DNA of 52,428 nucleotides, taken from Lachnospiraceae bacterium (GTDB lineage: Bacteria > Bacillota > Clostridia > Lachnospirales > Lachnospiraceae). The translations under genes were made by a program, and so were the position numbers. Location: contig JAGARW010000107.1 of assembly GCA_017621975.1 (NCBI GenBank), positions 1 to 52,428 of the forward strand, in the 5' to 3' direction. Shown piece after piece: positions 1 to 8,252 of this stretch. Position 1 is the stretch's first letter. Each line of letters starts with the position of its first letter. The notes beneath the pieces were generated by a model that worked only from the letters and a program-made list of their open reading frames with translations, did no database searches and had not been told where the DNA came from.

Positions 1-714
1 CATTTCCGGTTCATTCAAAAATACATCTGTGATCCCTTTTTCCGCCAGTTTATTTAAATCGAGCTTTGCTCCTGTCGGTTTTTCCGGGTAAAGATGTCCT
101 GTAAACCATGCTCTTACCGTATATTCTTTTAGCCTTTCTACCGGAAGGTCTATTCCTTTCCAGTATGGGTGAAGCGCATCCGCATGAATCCCCTTCCGCT
201 TATAAAGGCAATCTGAGACTTTCGTATCAAGTATCCCTGTTTCCGCCGTTTTATCAAGCCGCTTTAACAGTTCCATTGATTTTGCTGAAAAACTTGAGTA
301 TACGATACCCTCCCCCGAAACATTTTCAGCTGTCATATCCAGGATTTTATCTTCCATACACGGATAATCATATACGCTGTTTTTCAGTTCAATATTCAGT
401 TTCAATCCTGATTTTAATCTTGGAGTCAGCAAACCAAAAACCTCTCTCATTGTGGGGATCTCCTGCGACGGATTCCTGCCAGCATAGATATGAAGCCTTT
501 TTAATTCCTTTAATGTAAAATCCCTGACAAAGCCAATCCCTTCCGTCGTCCGATCCACTCTCTCGTCATGGATCACGACCAATTCTCCGTCTCTTGTCAT
601 CTGAATGTCAAGCTCTATCCCCGTGAGATTTTTCAATTCCAGCGCTTTCTCAAAAGAAAGCATCGTATTCTCAGGATACTGCTGCGAACAGCCTCTATGC
701 GCCCATATTTTCAT
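1..714 (-). CDS. Glycerophosphodiester phosphodiesterase (GDPD family), 3' end outside window
   Basis: This enzyme should hydrolyse glycerophosphodiesters to glycerol-3-phosphate and an alcohol. The reading frame stays open for 238 codons from the ATG at 714 to the window edge, so the C-terminus is missing. The family signature is clear: HRG at residues 6-8, ENT at 15-17, E34 and D36 in the metal site, and HD at 49-50. No signal peptide is visible, so a cytoplasmic location is likely. Its first 20 bases overlap the end of the upstream fusion gene, which indicates translational coupling. With a cytidylyltransferase and a TagF-like transferase upstream, a role in turnover or precursor supply for glycerophosphate-containing envelope polymers is plausible, but that is inference. 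The family call is firm; the substrate is open. Confidence 0.9.
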   Translation of the reverse strand, partial: MKIWAHRGCSQQYPENTMLSFEKALELKNLTGIELDIQMTRDGELVVIHDERVDRTTEGIGFVRDFTLKELKRLHIYAGRNPSQEIPTMREVFGLLTPRLKSGLKLNIELKNSVYDYPCMEDKILDMTAENVSGEGIVYSSFSAKSMELLKRLDKTAETGILDTKVSDCLYKRKGIHADALHPYWKGIDLPVERLKEYTVRAWFTGHLYPEKPTGAKLDLNKLAEKGITDVFLNEPEM

Positions 715-2047
715 CTCTTTTTTCTCCCGCAAGAAATTTTTCCATGATTCCTGCTATTGCCGTTGTTTCCGATCTTGTCAGCTTAAACTCGCCTTTAGAG
801 CTTCCGTTAACCTGGTTCAAAAGCGTACTAATCTCATAACGAAGCCCGTCTCCCAGAAAACGTTCGGAATATTTTTCAACCCTTGACGCATCCTCAAAAT
901 GCACTTCAAAATAAGTCGTTTTCCACCATGGAGCTTCCACAATAATATAGCCTTTCGTTCCTGAGAGCAAAAGTCTGCCTTCACTTTTTACCCCCAGACC
1001 GCATGTCGCCGTTGCAAGTCCCTTTTTGAAGCGAAAGGAAGCTTTCGTAAAGAGATCAAGCCCTCCCGCATCATAAATGCTTTCGAATCGCACCTCATCA
1101 TATTCACAGCCAAAAAGCTTTATAATCGGCAGCAGACAGTAGCTTCCAAGTTCTAAAAAGCTGCCGCCGTACTTCCGGTCAGTAAGCTCTCTGGAATTCT
1201 TATCCTCCAGTTTTGTAAAGCAGGCGTCGATATATCTGATATTTCCGATCAGCCCGCTGCACGCAATATCGACCAGCTTATTAAACCCCGGACAATATGC
1301 CGTTTTGATTCCTTCAAATAATATCCTGCCCTTTTCCTTTGCGATTGCAAACAACTCTTCCGCTTCTTCTCTCTTTAATGTAAAAGGTTTTTCACAAAGC
1401 ACATGCTTTCCATATAAAAGCGCATTTTTTACATACCTATAATGTGTCTCATGCGGGGAAGCTACATAAACGATATCTGTATTCTGGTAGAGCGCTTCTT
1501 CTGTCAGACAATAATCAATATCATATTCCTGTGCAAACTTTTTGGCGCTGTCTATATGAGGATTGTAAACGCTCTGCACATTCACGCCGCTGACACGCTT
1601 CGCTTCCATAAGAAATCTTCCCGCGATCCTGCCCGTTCCGATGATCCCGATTCTCTGAATTTTAAAATTCTGATTGCGCAACATCGTACTGGAAACATCT
1701 TTTGTTCGTTCCAGATAAACGACCTTGCAATATTCTTCTATGTAATCGAAATGTCCTATCCAGTCAGAACCTACCGTAAAAATATCGATCTTATATTTTT
1801 TAATATCGCTTATTTTCTGACCAATCGACTCTTCAATAATAATCTCATCGGCAAAACCGGATTTTTTTACATTTTCGATCCTTGTCATAAGAGAATCCAC
1901 AACATTCAGCTTTCCCCTTGCCTGATCATAATTTTCCGTTGTAACGCCGACAATCAGATAATCTCCCAGCGCCTTTGCCCTTTGCAAAAGGCGATAATGA
2001 CCTTCATGAAACAAATCAAAGGTTCCGTATGTAATAACTTTTATCAT
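695..2047 (-). CDS. Fusion of TagD-like glycerol-3-phosphate cytidylyltransferase and Gfo/Idh/MocA oxidoreductase
   Basis: The 450-residue protein has two domains. Residues 1-124 are a cytidylyltransferase of the TagD type: YGTFDLFHEGH at 7-17 contains the HxGH nucleotide site, and RTKDVSSTMLR at 114-124 matches the family's C-terminal signature. Only about six residues later a Rossmann fold begins (GIIGTGRIAG at 134-143), followed by the CEKPF motif of Gfo/Idh/MocA dehydrogenases. TagD makes CDP-glycerol from CTP and glycerol-3-phosphate; the dehydrogenase may form or modify the polyol phosphate, which is inference. I start at the ATG at 2047, because the frame upstream (2059) adds four residues absent from the conserved family start. 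It lies 27 bases after the transferase gene and overlaps the phosphodiesterase gene. Confidence 0.85.
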   Translation of the reverse strand: MIKVITYGTFDLFHEGHYRLLQRAKALGDYLIVGVTTENYDQARGKLNVVDSLMTRIENVKKSGFADEIIIEESIGQKISDIKKYKIDIFTVGSDWIGHFDYIEEYCKVVYLERTKDVSSTMLRNQNFKIQRIGIIGTGRIAGRFLMEAKRVSGVNVQSVYNPHIDSAKKFAQEYDIDYCLTEEALYQNTDIVYVASPHETHYRYVKNALLYGKHVLCEKPFTLKREEAEELFAIAKEKGRILFEGIKTAYCPGFNKLVDIACSGLIGNIRYIDACFTKLEDKNSRELTDRKYGGSFLELGSYCLLPIIKLFGCEYDEVRFESIYDAGGLDLFTKASFRFKKGLATATCGLGVKSEGRLLLSGTKGYIIVEAPWWKTTYFEVHFEDASRVEKYSERFLGDGLRYEISTLLNQVNGSSKGEFKLTRSETTAIAGIMEKFLAGEKRDENMGA

Positions 2048-2074
2048 CCTGATCCCCATTCCCGCTCGCGTTTT

Positions 2075-4597
2075 TCACATCAGCTTATCCGACGCAAACC
2101 TGTATATTTTCTCCCCGCAATCCCCATCAACGCTTGCATTGATTCGTGAAAAAGCCTCTGTCTGTTGTGCCCTGTTAAACGGATTTCCTGTAATATTCCC
2201 ATCCACAAAGTCTTTTAAAGAATTAAACGCACTTTCATTGCAGCAGTACTGCATCCACTGCGATTCTTCTGAGAATCCGGACGTATGGCTTTCCAATTCT
2301 TTTCTGTCAAATGAGACCTCGATCTCCCTGCATTCCTTTGTTATGACATTTATATCATAAATTCTCCGTTCATAAATATCAAAATACCGAAATACCTCTT
2401 CCTGTGTCTGATAAGCAAAATATCCAGATCCCCATGAAGACATGTATCCGTTTTTGCTGGTCATCTTCACACTGACAGGAGATTCCCACTCTCTTATACT
2501 TCCTGTTTTCCCATCGATACATATAAATTGATTACCCCAGTTAGGCGGAAAAATAACTTTTTCTTCATATCGTATCGGCGGATAAAACGGTCTTTCAGTA
2601 CATACATACCCAAGCGGCCTTTGGATGCATTGAAAGCCCCTTATCCCTGCGTCGTATTCCGCCGTTTCCCCTGTTTTTAAATTTCTGCAGGTAACGATTG
2701 TTCCCTCATACGGTACTGTCCAAACATCGTCTTTATCACAGCGCATTCCTGCTATACCGCCCTTTATCGCTGTGTCAAATAATTCCGTTTTCAGAGAGTC
2801 CGCTTCTAGTTTAACTAATTTGCTTCCATCGGGGCTTCCGATCAGTAAAGCGCCGTTCCATACACAGGCTCTGCCTGCGCGTCTTTCCCCGTCTATATTC
2901 ACGACAAAAATGTCATGAATGCCTGTAATGTATTGGATTTCCTGCGTTCTCATATGAAAACGAATGCATGTTGGATATTTATTCGGAAGCAGAAAAAGGT
3001 ATTCTCCGACCTGTAGTGAATCTGCAAAAGCTCCCCGCTGTTCAATAAGCCGCTGTAGTTCTATCTTTTTGATCTGTTTGTCCTTCGATACAATCAGAAT
3101 ATCCTGCGCGTTCATTGGACAGACATATACCTTCCCCTCAAATTCGATCGCCCTTTGATAATAGCCGCCGCCAGCATATTCAGATAAATCACAAAAATAT
3201 CGATAATGAAAATCGTTTTTTTCAGAATAGTAAAGTCTATTTCCCTGCGTCACATACCACTGATCCTGACCATCTATATGAAGTCCCTTAATAATCTCTC
3301 CCCGCCAATCGTCCTCTTCCGGTAAAGAATGAATGTTATTATTCAAAATAAACATCGGCTTTCCCGCCACTCCGAACAAAGACGTTACACTCGTTCCCGC
3401 ATCTCCAATATAAGCGTCGCAAAGCGCAATCGTATCTTCAATATCCGGCGTTGTATCTAATATCCCAAGCTCGTTCTCCACAAATCTCTTTTTCAACGCA
3501 TCATAGACCGGTCTGTACCCGCTTCTCATGGAATCGAGTGTAGACTCCAAAAGAGGATGCGGACGCCAGAGAAGACAGGCATCGTTTCTTCCTTCAAATG
3601 TATTAAATACATACTCCATTTTTTTCAAAAACGCATCTGTATTTTCAAGCATTCCATTCAGACTGGTGTTATAAAAATATACTTTCCTGCCTTTCATCTT
3701 TTCTTTCCACTCTTCAGGCGGCTCCGGAGGATTCTGACATTTGCGTATTACGCTGTCAAATTTCGGCGACCCAAGCGGCAAAAATTTCTGATCCGGAATT
3801 GCCTGATCAAAATATTTTCGATATTTTTCTGACTGAATCACAATATAATCTGCGTTCAAATATGCCGGACAAAGCGCCTGCGCTTCGCTCATTCCTCCCG
3901 CCGTAGCATAATATGGAATATATGCGAGACAATCTGTAAACTGCTTTAAATTATTAGAATAAAAAAACGGATGCACGCTTGTCACATAATTGCAATCATC
4001 ATATGGATTATGAATAAATATCATATCCGGTCTGCGCTGTTCGAAATCATAGTCTTCATACCATGTGAGCGGCACGTTTTCAGGATAACGGTTTCCCTCA
4101 TAATGATAATCTTTAAAACTACCATCCGGATTCTTATCATAATATGGAATCGGAATTACATATGCGTCACAATTCGGATCTGACACCGCCGCCAGATAGA
4201 CGCTTTCCAAAGAATCCCACATAGCCGCTTTATATGGGAGAAATACAGCTTCTTTCCGAATTTTTATATCATTGCGAACACTGTTTTCAATTTTTATCAG
4301 ACTTTTGCGCAGGGCTTTATGTATTCTCCCGACATTGTCATACTGTTCCCGCCCGATTTCTTCATAGATCTGAAAAATCAACTCGCAATAATCCTCCAGA
4401 TAAGGAATCGTTGCAAAGGCTTCCCCTTCTATCGTCTCAATTAAGTTCCCAAGTTCAATGGCTCCCTGCTGGCACTGACTAAGAAGATCTTGTGCCGCTA
4501 CAACATTTCCTTCCGCAACTACTCGTTTTATCTCATCATGTGCCTGACCAAGCAATTTTATAAAGTTTTCTACCTGCTGCCTTTGTATTTTTCTCAT
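2075..4597 (-). CDS. TagF-like CDP-polyol phosphotransferase fused to a C-terminal beta-propeller-like domain
   Basis: This 840-residue protein has a helical N-terminus (about 1-105), a GT-B-like transferase region (about 110-440) and a repeat region (about 470-770). The transferase part keeps remote TagF/CDP-glycerol glycerophosphotransferase features: WRPHP at 344-348 and GDAGTSVTSLFGVAGKP at 398-414, the counterpart of the DYSS...KP nucleotide motif. The usual HG motif near residue 230 is replaced by IPYYATAGG. The C-terminal part shows about six units of 35-50 residues with strands ending in patterns such as KTGETAEYD, as in WD40/PQQ-like propellers. It probably transfers a polyol phosphate onto a glycan, with the propeller binding acceptor or wall. 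It heads the three-gene unit. The transferase call is moderately sure; the propeller is inferred from repeats. Confidence 0.7.
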   Translation of the reverse strand: MRKIQRQQVENFIKLLGQAHDEIKRVVAEGNVVAAQDLLSQCQQGAIELGNLIETIEGEAFATIPYLEDYCELIFQIYEEIGREQYDNVGRIHKALRKSLIKIENSVRNDIKIRKEAVFLPYKAAMWDSLESVYLAAVSDPNCDAYVIPIPYYDKNPDGSFKDYHYEGNRYPENVPLTWYEDYDFEQRRPDMIFIHNPYDDCNYVTSVHPFFYSNNLKQFTDCLAYIPYYATAGGMSEAQALCPAYLNADYIVIQSEKYRKYFDQAIPDQKFLPLGSPKFDSVIRKCQNPPEPPEEWKEKMKGRKVYFYNTSLNGMLENTDAFLKKMEYVFNTFEGRNDACLLWRPHPLLESTLDSMRSGYRPVYDALKKRFVENELGILDTTPDIEDTIALCDAYIGDAGTSVTSLFGVAGKPMFILNNNIHSLPEEDDWRGEIIKGLHIDGQDQWYVTQGNRLYYSEKNDFHYRYFCDLSEYAGGGYYQRAIEFEGKVYVCPMNAQDILIVSKDKQIKKIELQRLIEQRGAFADSLQVGEYLFLLPNKYPTCIRFHMRTQEIQYITGIHDIFVVNIDGERRAGRACVWNGALLIGSPDGSKLVKLEADSLKTELFDTAIKGGIAGMRCDKDDVWTVPYEGTIVTCRNLKTGETAEYDAGIRGFQCIQRPLGYVCTERPFYPPIRYEEKVIFPPNWGNQFICIDGKTGSIREWESPVSVKMTSKNGYMSSWGSGYFAYQTQEEVFRYFDIYERRIYDINVITKECREIEVSFDRKELESHTSGFSEESQWMQYCCNESAFNSLKDFVDGNITGNPFNRAQQTEAFSRINASVDGDCGEKIYRFASDKLM

Positions 4598-4653
4598 CCT
4601 GTATCCTCAACTATCTCTGCTCTGGAAATTTGCGAAATATTCTAATAAAATAA

Positions 4654-4681
4654 AGCCTCTTGCTACGACTAACAACAGGCT
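4654..4681 (-). terminator. Hairpin with T-rich tail in the leader of the 2075-4597 gene
   Basis: Read on the minus strand, AGCCTGTTG pairs with CAAGAGGCT around a 10-base loop with one mismatch, and TTATTTTATT follows. It lies about 57 bases upstream of the start codon at 4597 and looks like an intrinsic terminator. No minus-strand gene precedes it, so it may attenuate the envelope cassette. A weak TATAAT lies further upstream on the minus strand (near 4748-4753), without a good -35. Confidence 0.45.
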
Positions 4682-5092
4682 CTCCACTTTCTTTTTATGC
4701 TTCCCTGCAACCACTAGCCGCTTCCTTGCCGCATTCCATTATACTTTAATTATATATCGGATGATTTCAGAAAAAGTTTATTATGCCAGTCTTTGTTGTT
4801 TCCAAAATCTTCTCCGCACTTTATATTGCGCTCGTTTTCATATATTTTAACATATCCATAGACTTCTGGCTAGGATTTCCCTTCCGCCCTTTTGCAAACT
4901 CCTTTCGCAAGGAAAATCAGGAAACAAACTCTTGCGGATTTCTTTTCGTTTATTTATAATATGTTTATTAAGATTCAGCAGGCGTTTCAAAACCTGTAGA
5001 TTTCTAAGCGGATTAGCGCATCTGAAGATTCCGGCACATCGCCAGCGATTCACATCAATTTGACTGTTTTAAGAGAAAGGAAAAAACTGCAT
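4682..5092. other. Intergenic stretch with no recognisable gene
   Basis: This AT-rich region separates the minus-strand envelope cassette from the plus-strand Rpn relic. I see only a possible minus-strand -10 near 4748-4753 and an AAAGG ribosome-binding site at about 5076 for the relic. The reading frames here are short and resemble no family. Confidence 0.5.
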
Positions 5093-5553
5093 ATGGAAAG
5101 AAAAACTCTGTCAGAATTAAATCTCATTGATGATTTTTTATTTGAAGAGGCAATCAAAAGAGGAAAGAAAGGGAAACCCTAGCCGTGAACTTATGGATAT
5201 GCTAAAATATATAGAAACAAGCACAATGCAGAATGCGGTCAGTCAACCGCTGCAGGAAATACAGGCGTTGGTAGAAGAAATCAAGCGCGACGAAGAGGTA
5301 GGTGTCAGCTATATGAAATCGTGGTAGGGAAGAGGGAAAAAAAGAGGGAAAAGCAGAAGGAGAGAAAATCTTGCTGATCAAGCAGATTTGCAAAAAACTG
5401 CGAAAAGGAAAAGACGTACTACAGATCGCGGACGAGTTGGAAGCGAAGCCGTCCGAAATAGAATGGATTGTCAAGGCAGCGGAGCCGTTTGCTCCGGATT
5501 ATGATGCGGAAAAGGTATGGGAAGCGGTAAAGGATCATATTATATATCTATAA
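5093..5553 (+). pseudogene. Degenerate Rpn-family recombination-promoting nuclease / putative transposase
   Basis: Three frames carry pieces of one protein. Frame one (5093-5182) starts at an ATG and reads MERKTLSELNLIDDFLFEEA, the usual start of Lachnospiraceae Rpn/PD-(D/E)XK proteins, then hits a stop. The second piece (to a stop at 5325-5327) reads NPSRELMDMLKYIETST and ends in YMKSW, which belongs to the C-terminal half. The third piece (from about 5326) has the usual charged tail rich in Lys, Glu and Gly, then ends in KPSEIEWIVKA and a few further codons. The nuclease core of roughly 150-200 residues between the first two pieces is missing. So the gene has a large internal deletion and at least one further frameshift. 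Family assignment rests on the conserved ends. Confidence 0.75.
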
Positions 5554-5617
5554 TGCTGTTTTACAAATCATTTGTCCGGGCCTGAAAGAAAGATGCATCC
5601 AAAACCGAAAAGAAAAA

Positions 5618-5646
5618 TTGACAGAATTCTTTCTCTCAGCTATTCT
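5618..5646 (+). promoter_or_regulatory. SigA-type promoter of the secreted protein gene
   Basis: A perfect -35 box TTGACA (5618-5623), a 17-base spacer and a -10 box TATTCT (5641-5646) lie 64 bases upstream of the ATG at 5710. Confidence 0.7.
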
Positions 5647-5709
5647 AATAGTAGATATTTTTATAATAACGCATTTTATTTTACAGTAAAATATATAAGG
5701 AGGATTTCT

Positions 5710-6600
5710 ATGATACACACAAGATTATTTGGATTTGCGCAAAAGAGTCTTTCAACGTTACTAATTTCTGCAGCCGCGGTTCTGCTTCTGTTCCCTGTCT
5801 CTACAAAAGCGGAAGAAGGAAAATCTATCCCGGTAATTGCCTATGCCGAGCAGGAGGGAATGGGAAACATTACTTCATACTGCAATGAGGTGGTATTTAA
5901 AGATTCCACGGAGGCGCAGCCGGGTGATGTGATCCGGGTAAGCGCCGCTTATTATCCGAAATGTACCTTTGAAGGCTGGTATGTGAATGGTACACTGAAA
6001 ACACTGGAGAAAAATTATTCCTTTACCGTAACCGCGGATGCGCCTATGTATATTGTTTCCGCAAAATTCAGGCAAAACGGCGAACACTTAAAGGGACATG
6101 CGGAACTGGATATTTCCCAGACGAGTTGGGCAAACCGCACCTGCCGCTTCGCGGAAGGCAGCGGCGCTTATAATATTTCTGTAACTACTGCAATGGCAGT
6201 GCAGGGAGAGCAGTGTATCGCAGCCTTTGAAACCGTACTGGGCGATTATAAGCTTGCAAGAACCTATAACATTACCTTTACAAAATATTATAACAAAAAT
6301 CTGGAAACCTTAGATACTCCTGCATCCTTAGTATTCCAGATTCCTCAGGAGCTTCAGGCGTCCGGACGCATTTTCCGCATGATCAACGTATACAAAGGAC
6401 AGCCGACCGTGCTTGAAGATGCGGATTCTTCCGAGGCTACGATTACCTTTACAAGCGATAAAGCGGGAGCCTATGCGCTCGTGTACAAAGACGTTCCTTC
6501 TTCCATGCCGCCAGAAGGCGTAGAGATCGATCCTCAAATGGCGGTAACGCCGGAAGCTGCTGCTGTGCCGGAAGCGGAAGCGACGCCGGAAATACAATAA
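5710..6600 (+). CDS. Secreted protein of unknown function with InlB-repeat-like motif
   Basis: The frame is open from 5572, but the ATG at 5710 is preceded by an AAGGAGG ribosome-binding site and begins a signal peptide (hydrophobic core LLISAAAVLLLF, likely cleavage after TKA near residue 35), so I start there; 296 residues result. After the signal comes a short beta-rich segment with the motif GWYVNG near residue 90, reminiscent of InlB/Listeria-Bacteroides repeat units. A middle region follows, and then a Pro/Glu/Ala-rich tail (VTPEAAAVPEAEATPE). No LPXTG anchor or transmembrane tail is present, so it is probably released or loosely attached. It has its own promoter and a strong terminator, so it is monocistronic. 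I do not recognise a specific family. Confidence 0.75.
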   Translation: MIHTRLFGFAQKSLSTLLISAAAVLLLFPVSTKAEEGKSIPVIAYAEQEGMGNITSYCNEVVFKDSTEAQPGDVIRVSAAYYPKCTFEGWYVNGTLKTLEKNYSFTVTADAPMYIVSAKFRQNGEHLKGHAELDISQTSWANRTCRFAEGSGAYNISVTTAMAVQGEQCIAAFETVLGDYKLARTYNITFTKYYNKNLETLDTPASLVFQIPQELQASGRIFRMINVYKGQPTVLEDADSSEATITFTSDKAGAYALVYKDVPSSMPPEGVEIDPQMAVTPEAAAVPEAEATPEIQ

Positions 6601-6668
6601 CGACAGATTTTCCGGCAATACCGGCAAAACTCAAGAAACGTTCCGAGTTTTAAACAGATTATTCTATA

Positions 6669-6708
6669 AATAAGTCCTGTATCTTAAACGATTGATACAG
6701 GACTTATT
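6669..6708. terminator. Bidirectional intrinsic terminator
   Basis: A perfect 15-base inverted repeat (AATAAGTCCTGTATC with its complement) has a 10-base loop. The plus-strand side runs into AAAATAATATTTTTT and the minus-strand side into TTTATAGAAT. It sits between the secreted protein gene and the convergent ATPase gene and can serve both. Confidence 0.9.
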
Positions 6709-6721
6709 AAAATAATATTTT

Positions 6722-8119
6722 TTATACTTTGCACATTTCTTCAAATCCAACCAGCTTTATATTCCGTTTTTCCTTTGCATAATCCGCCGCTGATTTCTCA
6801 AAACCAGATTTCGAAAAAATATAATAATATTTCTCTGAATAAGCAAACAGACCGCCTCTCTCAATCAAGGTATCGATTACAGCTCTACCCGCTTTCTCAC
6901 TTCTCCATTTACATTCGGCAAACAACGCTTTTTCTGCGGATACGGACATAATGTCTATTTCTTCCTGTTTTTTTGTTTTTGGATTGCTTCCCCACCAACG
7001 CCCCATTTCCCCCGCAGGAAAGGGCAGCTTTGCATAAATTTGGGGAAGATAAAGATATTGTCTGCATATCTCTTCAAAAATACTGCCCATAAAATCGCTT
7101 AGCTGAGGGCGCACCGCCGTCTCATACACCTGCCCGCCGACGCCCCGCATGATACCGCTTGTATTTGGTCTGACAAATCTGTACCAGAAAAGATACATAC
7201 TGTCCGACAAACGATATAGTGTCCTGCGGCTCGTGGCAGGCTCTGTAATCGGCACCTCTTTCTTTACAATTCCAAGAGAAATGAGCGAAGTAAGCTGATT
7301 GCTGCATCCGCTGCTCTCCAGACCGGTTTTTGTGGCGATCTCATTTAATTTGCCTGCGCCTCCGGCTATCGCCGCCACAATAGAATGATACGTCATCGGT
7401 TCCCTTAGTTCCTGCTTCATCAGATTGACCGGCTCTTCAAACAGACGCCCGCTTTCGTCAAAAAACAGCTGTATTATATTATCGTCCACATTCATATCTA
7501 GGTCGATTCGGGACAAATATTCCGGAATGCCTCCTGTCACGCCGTAAAGCGCCGCCCGCTCCTCATTGGCAAAGCCCTGCAGCATTTCTCCCGCTTCCCA
7601 AAAGGTAAAAGGACGAATTTTAAACTGCGCGCTGCGCCGCCCATACAACGGACTTTTATAACCAAGCACCTGCTCCTCCATAAAACTCATGGACGAACCG
7701 CATAAAATCAAAAAAAGTCTGCTGTTCTTCCAGCATTGATCGATATGGCTTTGCAGCATAGAAGAAATCGGAGGATAGGCGGCGGCAAGATACGGATATT
7801 CGTCGATTGCCAGAACGATGCGACCCCCCGTTTTCGCAAGATCGTCTACGTAACGCAGAAGCGCCTCATAGTCCGGAAATTCCGCCGTCCCCAACGATCC
7901 GTTTCCGCGGTTTAGAAGAGCATTTGACAATCCGGTCAGATTTTCCTGCTTCGCCCCTTCTATCGCCATATAGTAAATTCCGTCTTTTTCCTTTAGGAAT
8001 TCGCGGATCAGCATTGTTTTTCCGACGCGGCGTCTGCCGTACAAAACGGCAAATTCAAACCGATCGCTCCGATACATTTTATTTAATTTATCCAGCTCCG
8101 ACTCTCTTCCGACAAACAT
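6722..8119 (-). CDS. AAA ATPase with C-terminal PD-(D/E)XK-like (DUF234) domain
   Basis: The 465-residue protein belongs to the archaeal-type ATPase/DUF234 group common in gut Clostridia. Walker A is GRRRVGKT at 28-35 and Walker B IVLAIDE at 101-107; a sensor-like LILCGSS segment follows. A winged-helix region (about 250-310) precedes a C-terminal domain whose EEID (386-389) and ECK (402-404) fit a PD-(D/E)XK nuclease core. The family's role is not established; defence, DNA processing or host-interaction functions have been proposed for related ATPases. It is a single gene with its own promoter and a three-copy palindromic operator, which suggests tight or self-regulated expression. The start at 8119 has an AAGAGGGG ribosome-binding site. 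The domain call is firm; the function is unknown. Confidence 0.85.
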   Translation of the reverse strand: MFVGRESELDKLNKMYRSDRFEFAVLYGRRRVGKTMLIREFLKEKDGIYYMAIEGAKQENLTGLSNALLNRGNGSLGTAEFPDYEALLRYVDDLAKTGGRIVLAIDEYPYLAAAYPPISSMLQSHIDQCWKNSRLFLILCGSSMSFMEEQVLGYKSPLYGRRSAQFKIRPFTFWEAGEMLQGFANEERAALYGVTGGIPEYLSRIDLDMNVDDNIIQLFFDESGRLFEEPVNLMKQELREPMTYHSIVAAIAGGAGKLNEIATKTGLESSGCSNQLTSLISLGIVKKEVPITEPATSRRTLYRLSDSMYLFWYRFVRPNTSGIMRGVGGQVYETAVRPQLSDFMGSIFEEICRQYLYLPQIYAKLPFPAGEMGRWWGSNPKTKKQEEIDIMSVSAEKALFAECKWRSEKAGRAVIDTLIERGGLFAYSEKYYYIFSKSGFEKSAADYAKEKRNIKLVGFEEMCKV

Positions 8120-8172
8120 AAAGATCCCCTCTTGCTATTTTGCTTATTAAGATTCAAAATTTGCTTATTATT

Positions 8173-8216
8173 CAATTACTAATCGTTCAATTAGTAATTG
8201 TTTGATTAGTAATTAG
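8173..8216. promoter_or_regulatory. Three-copy palindromic operator upstream of the ATPase gene
   Basis: Three copies of a 13-base palindrome-like unit occur at 8173-8185 (CAATTACTAATCG), 8188-8200 (CAATTAGTAATTG, perfect six-base arms) and 8204-8216 (GATTAGTAATTAG). Their centres are 15-16 bases apart. They lie directly downstream of the ATPase -10 box, where a bound repressor would block initiation. The cognate regulator is not evident nearby. Confidence 0.65.
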
Positions 8217-8243
8217 TATAACCAATTTTTTACAAAATAACAA
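8215..8243 (-). promoter_or_regulatory. Promoter of the AAA ATPase gene
   Basis: On the minus strand, -35 TTGTTA (8238-8243), a 17-base spacer and -10 TATACT (8215-8220) are followed at once by the palindromic operator cluster. Confidence 0.65.
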
Positions 8244-8252
8244 GGGATATTT

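Noticed and set aside
5572-5709. N-terminal extension of the secreted protein frame
   Set aside because: It lies across the promoter and upstream of the ribosome-binding site; the signal peptide begins at 5710.
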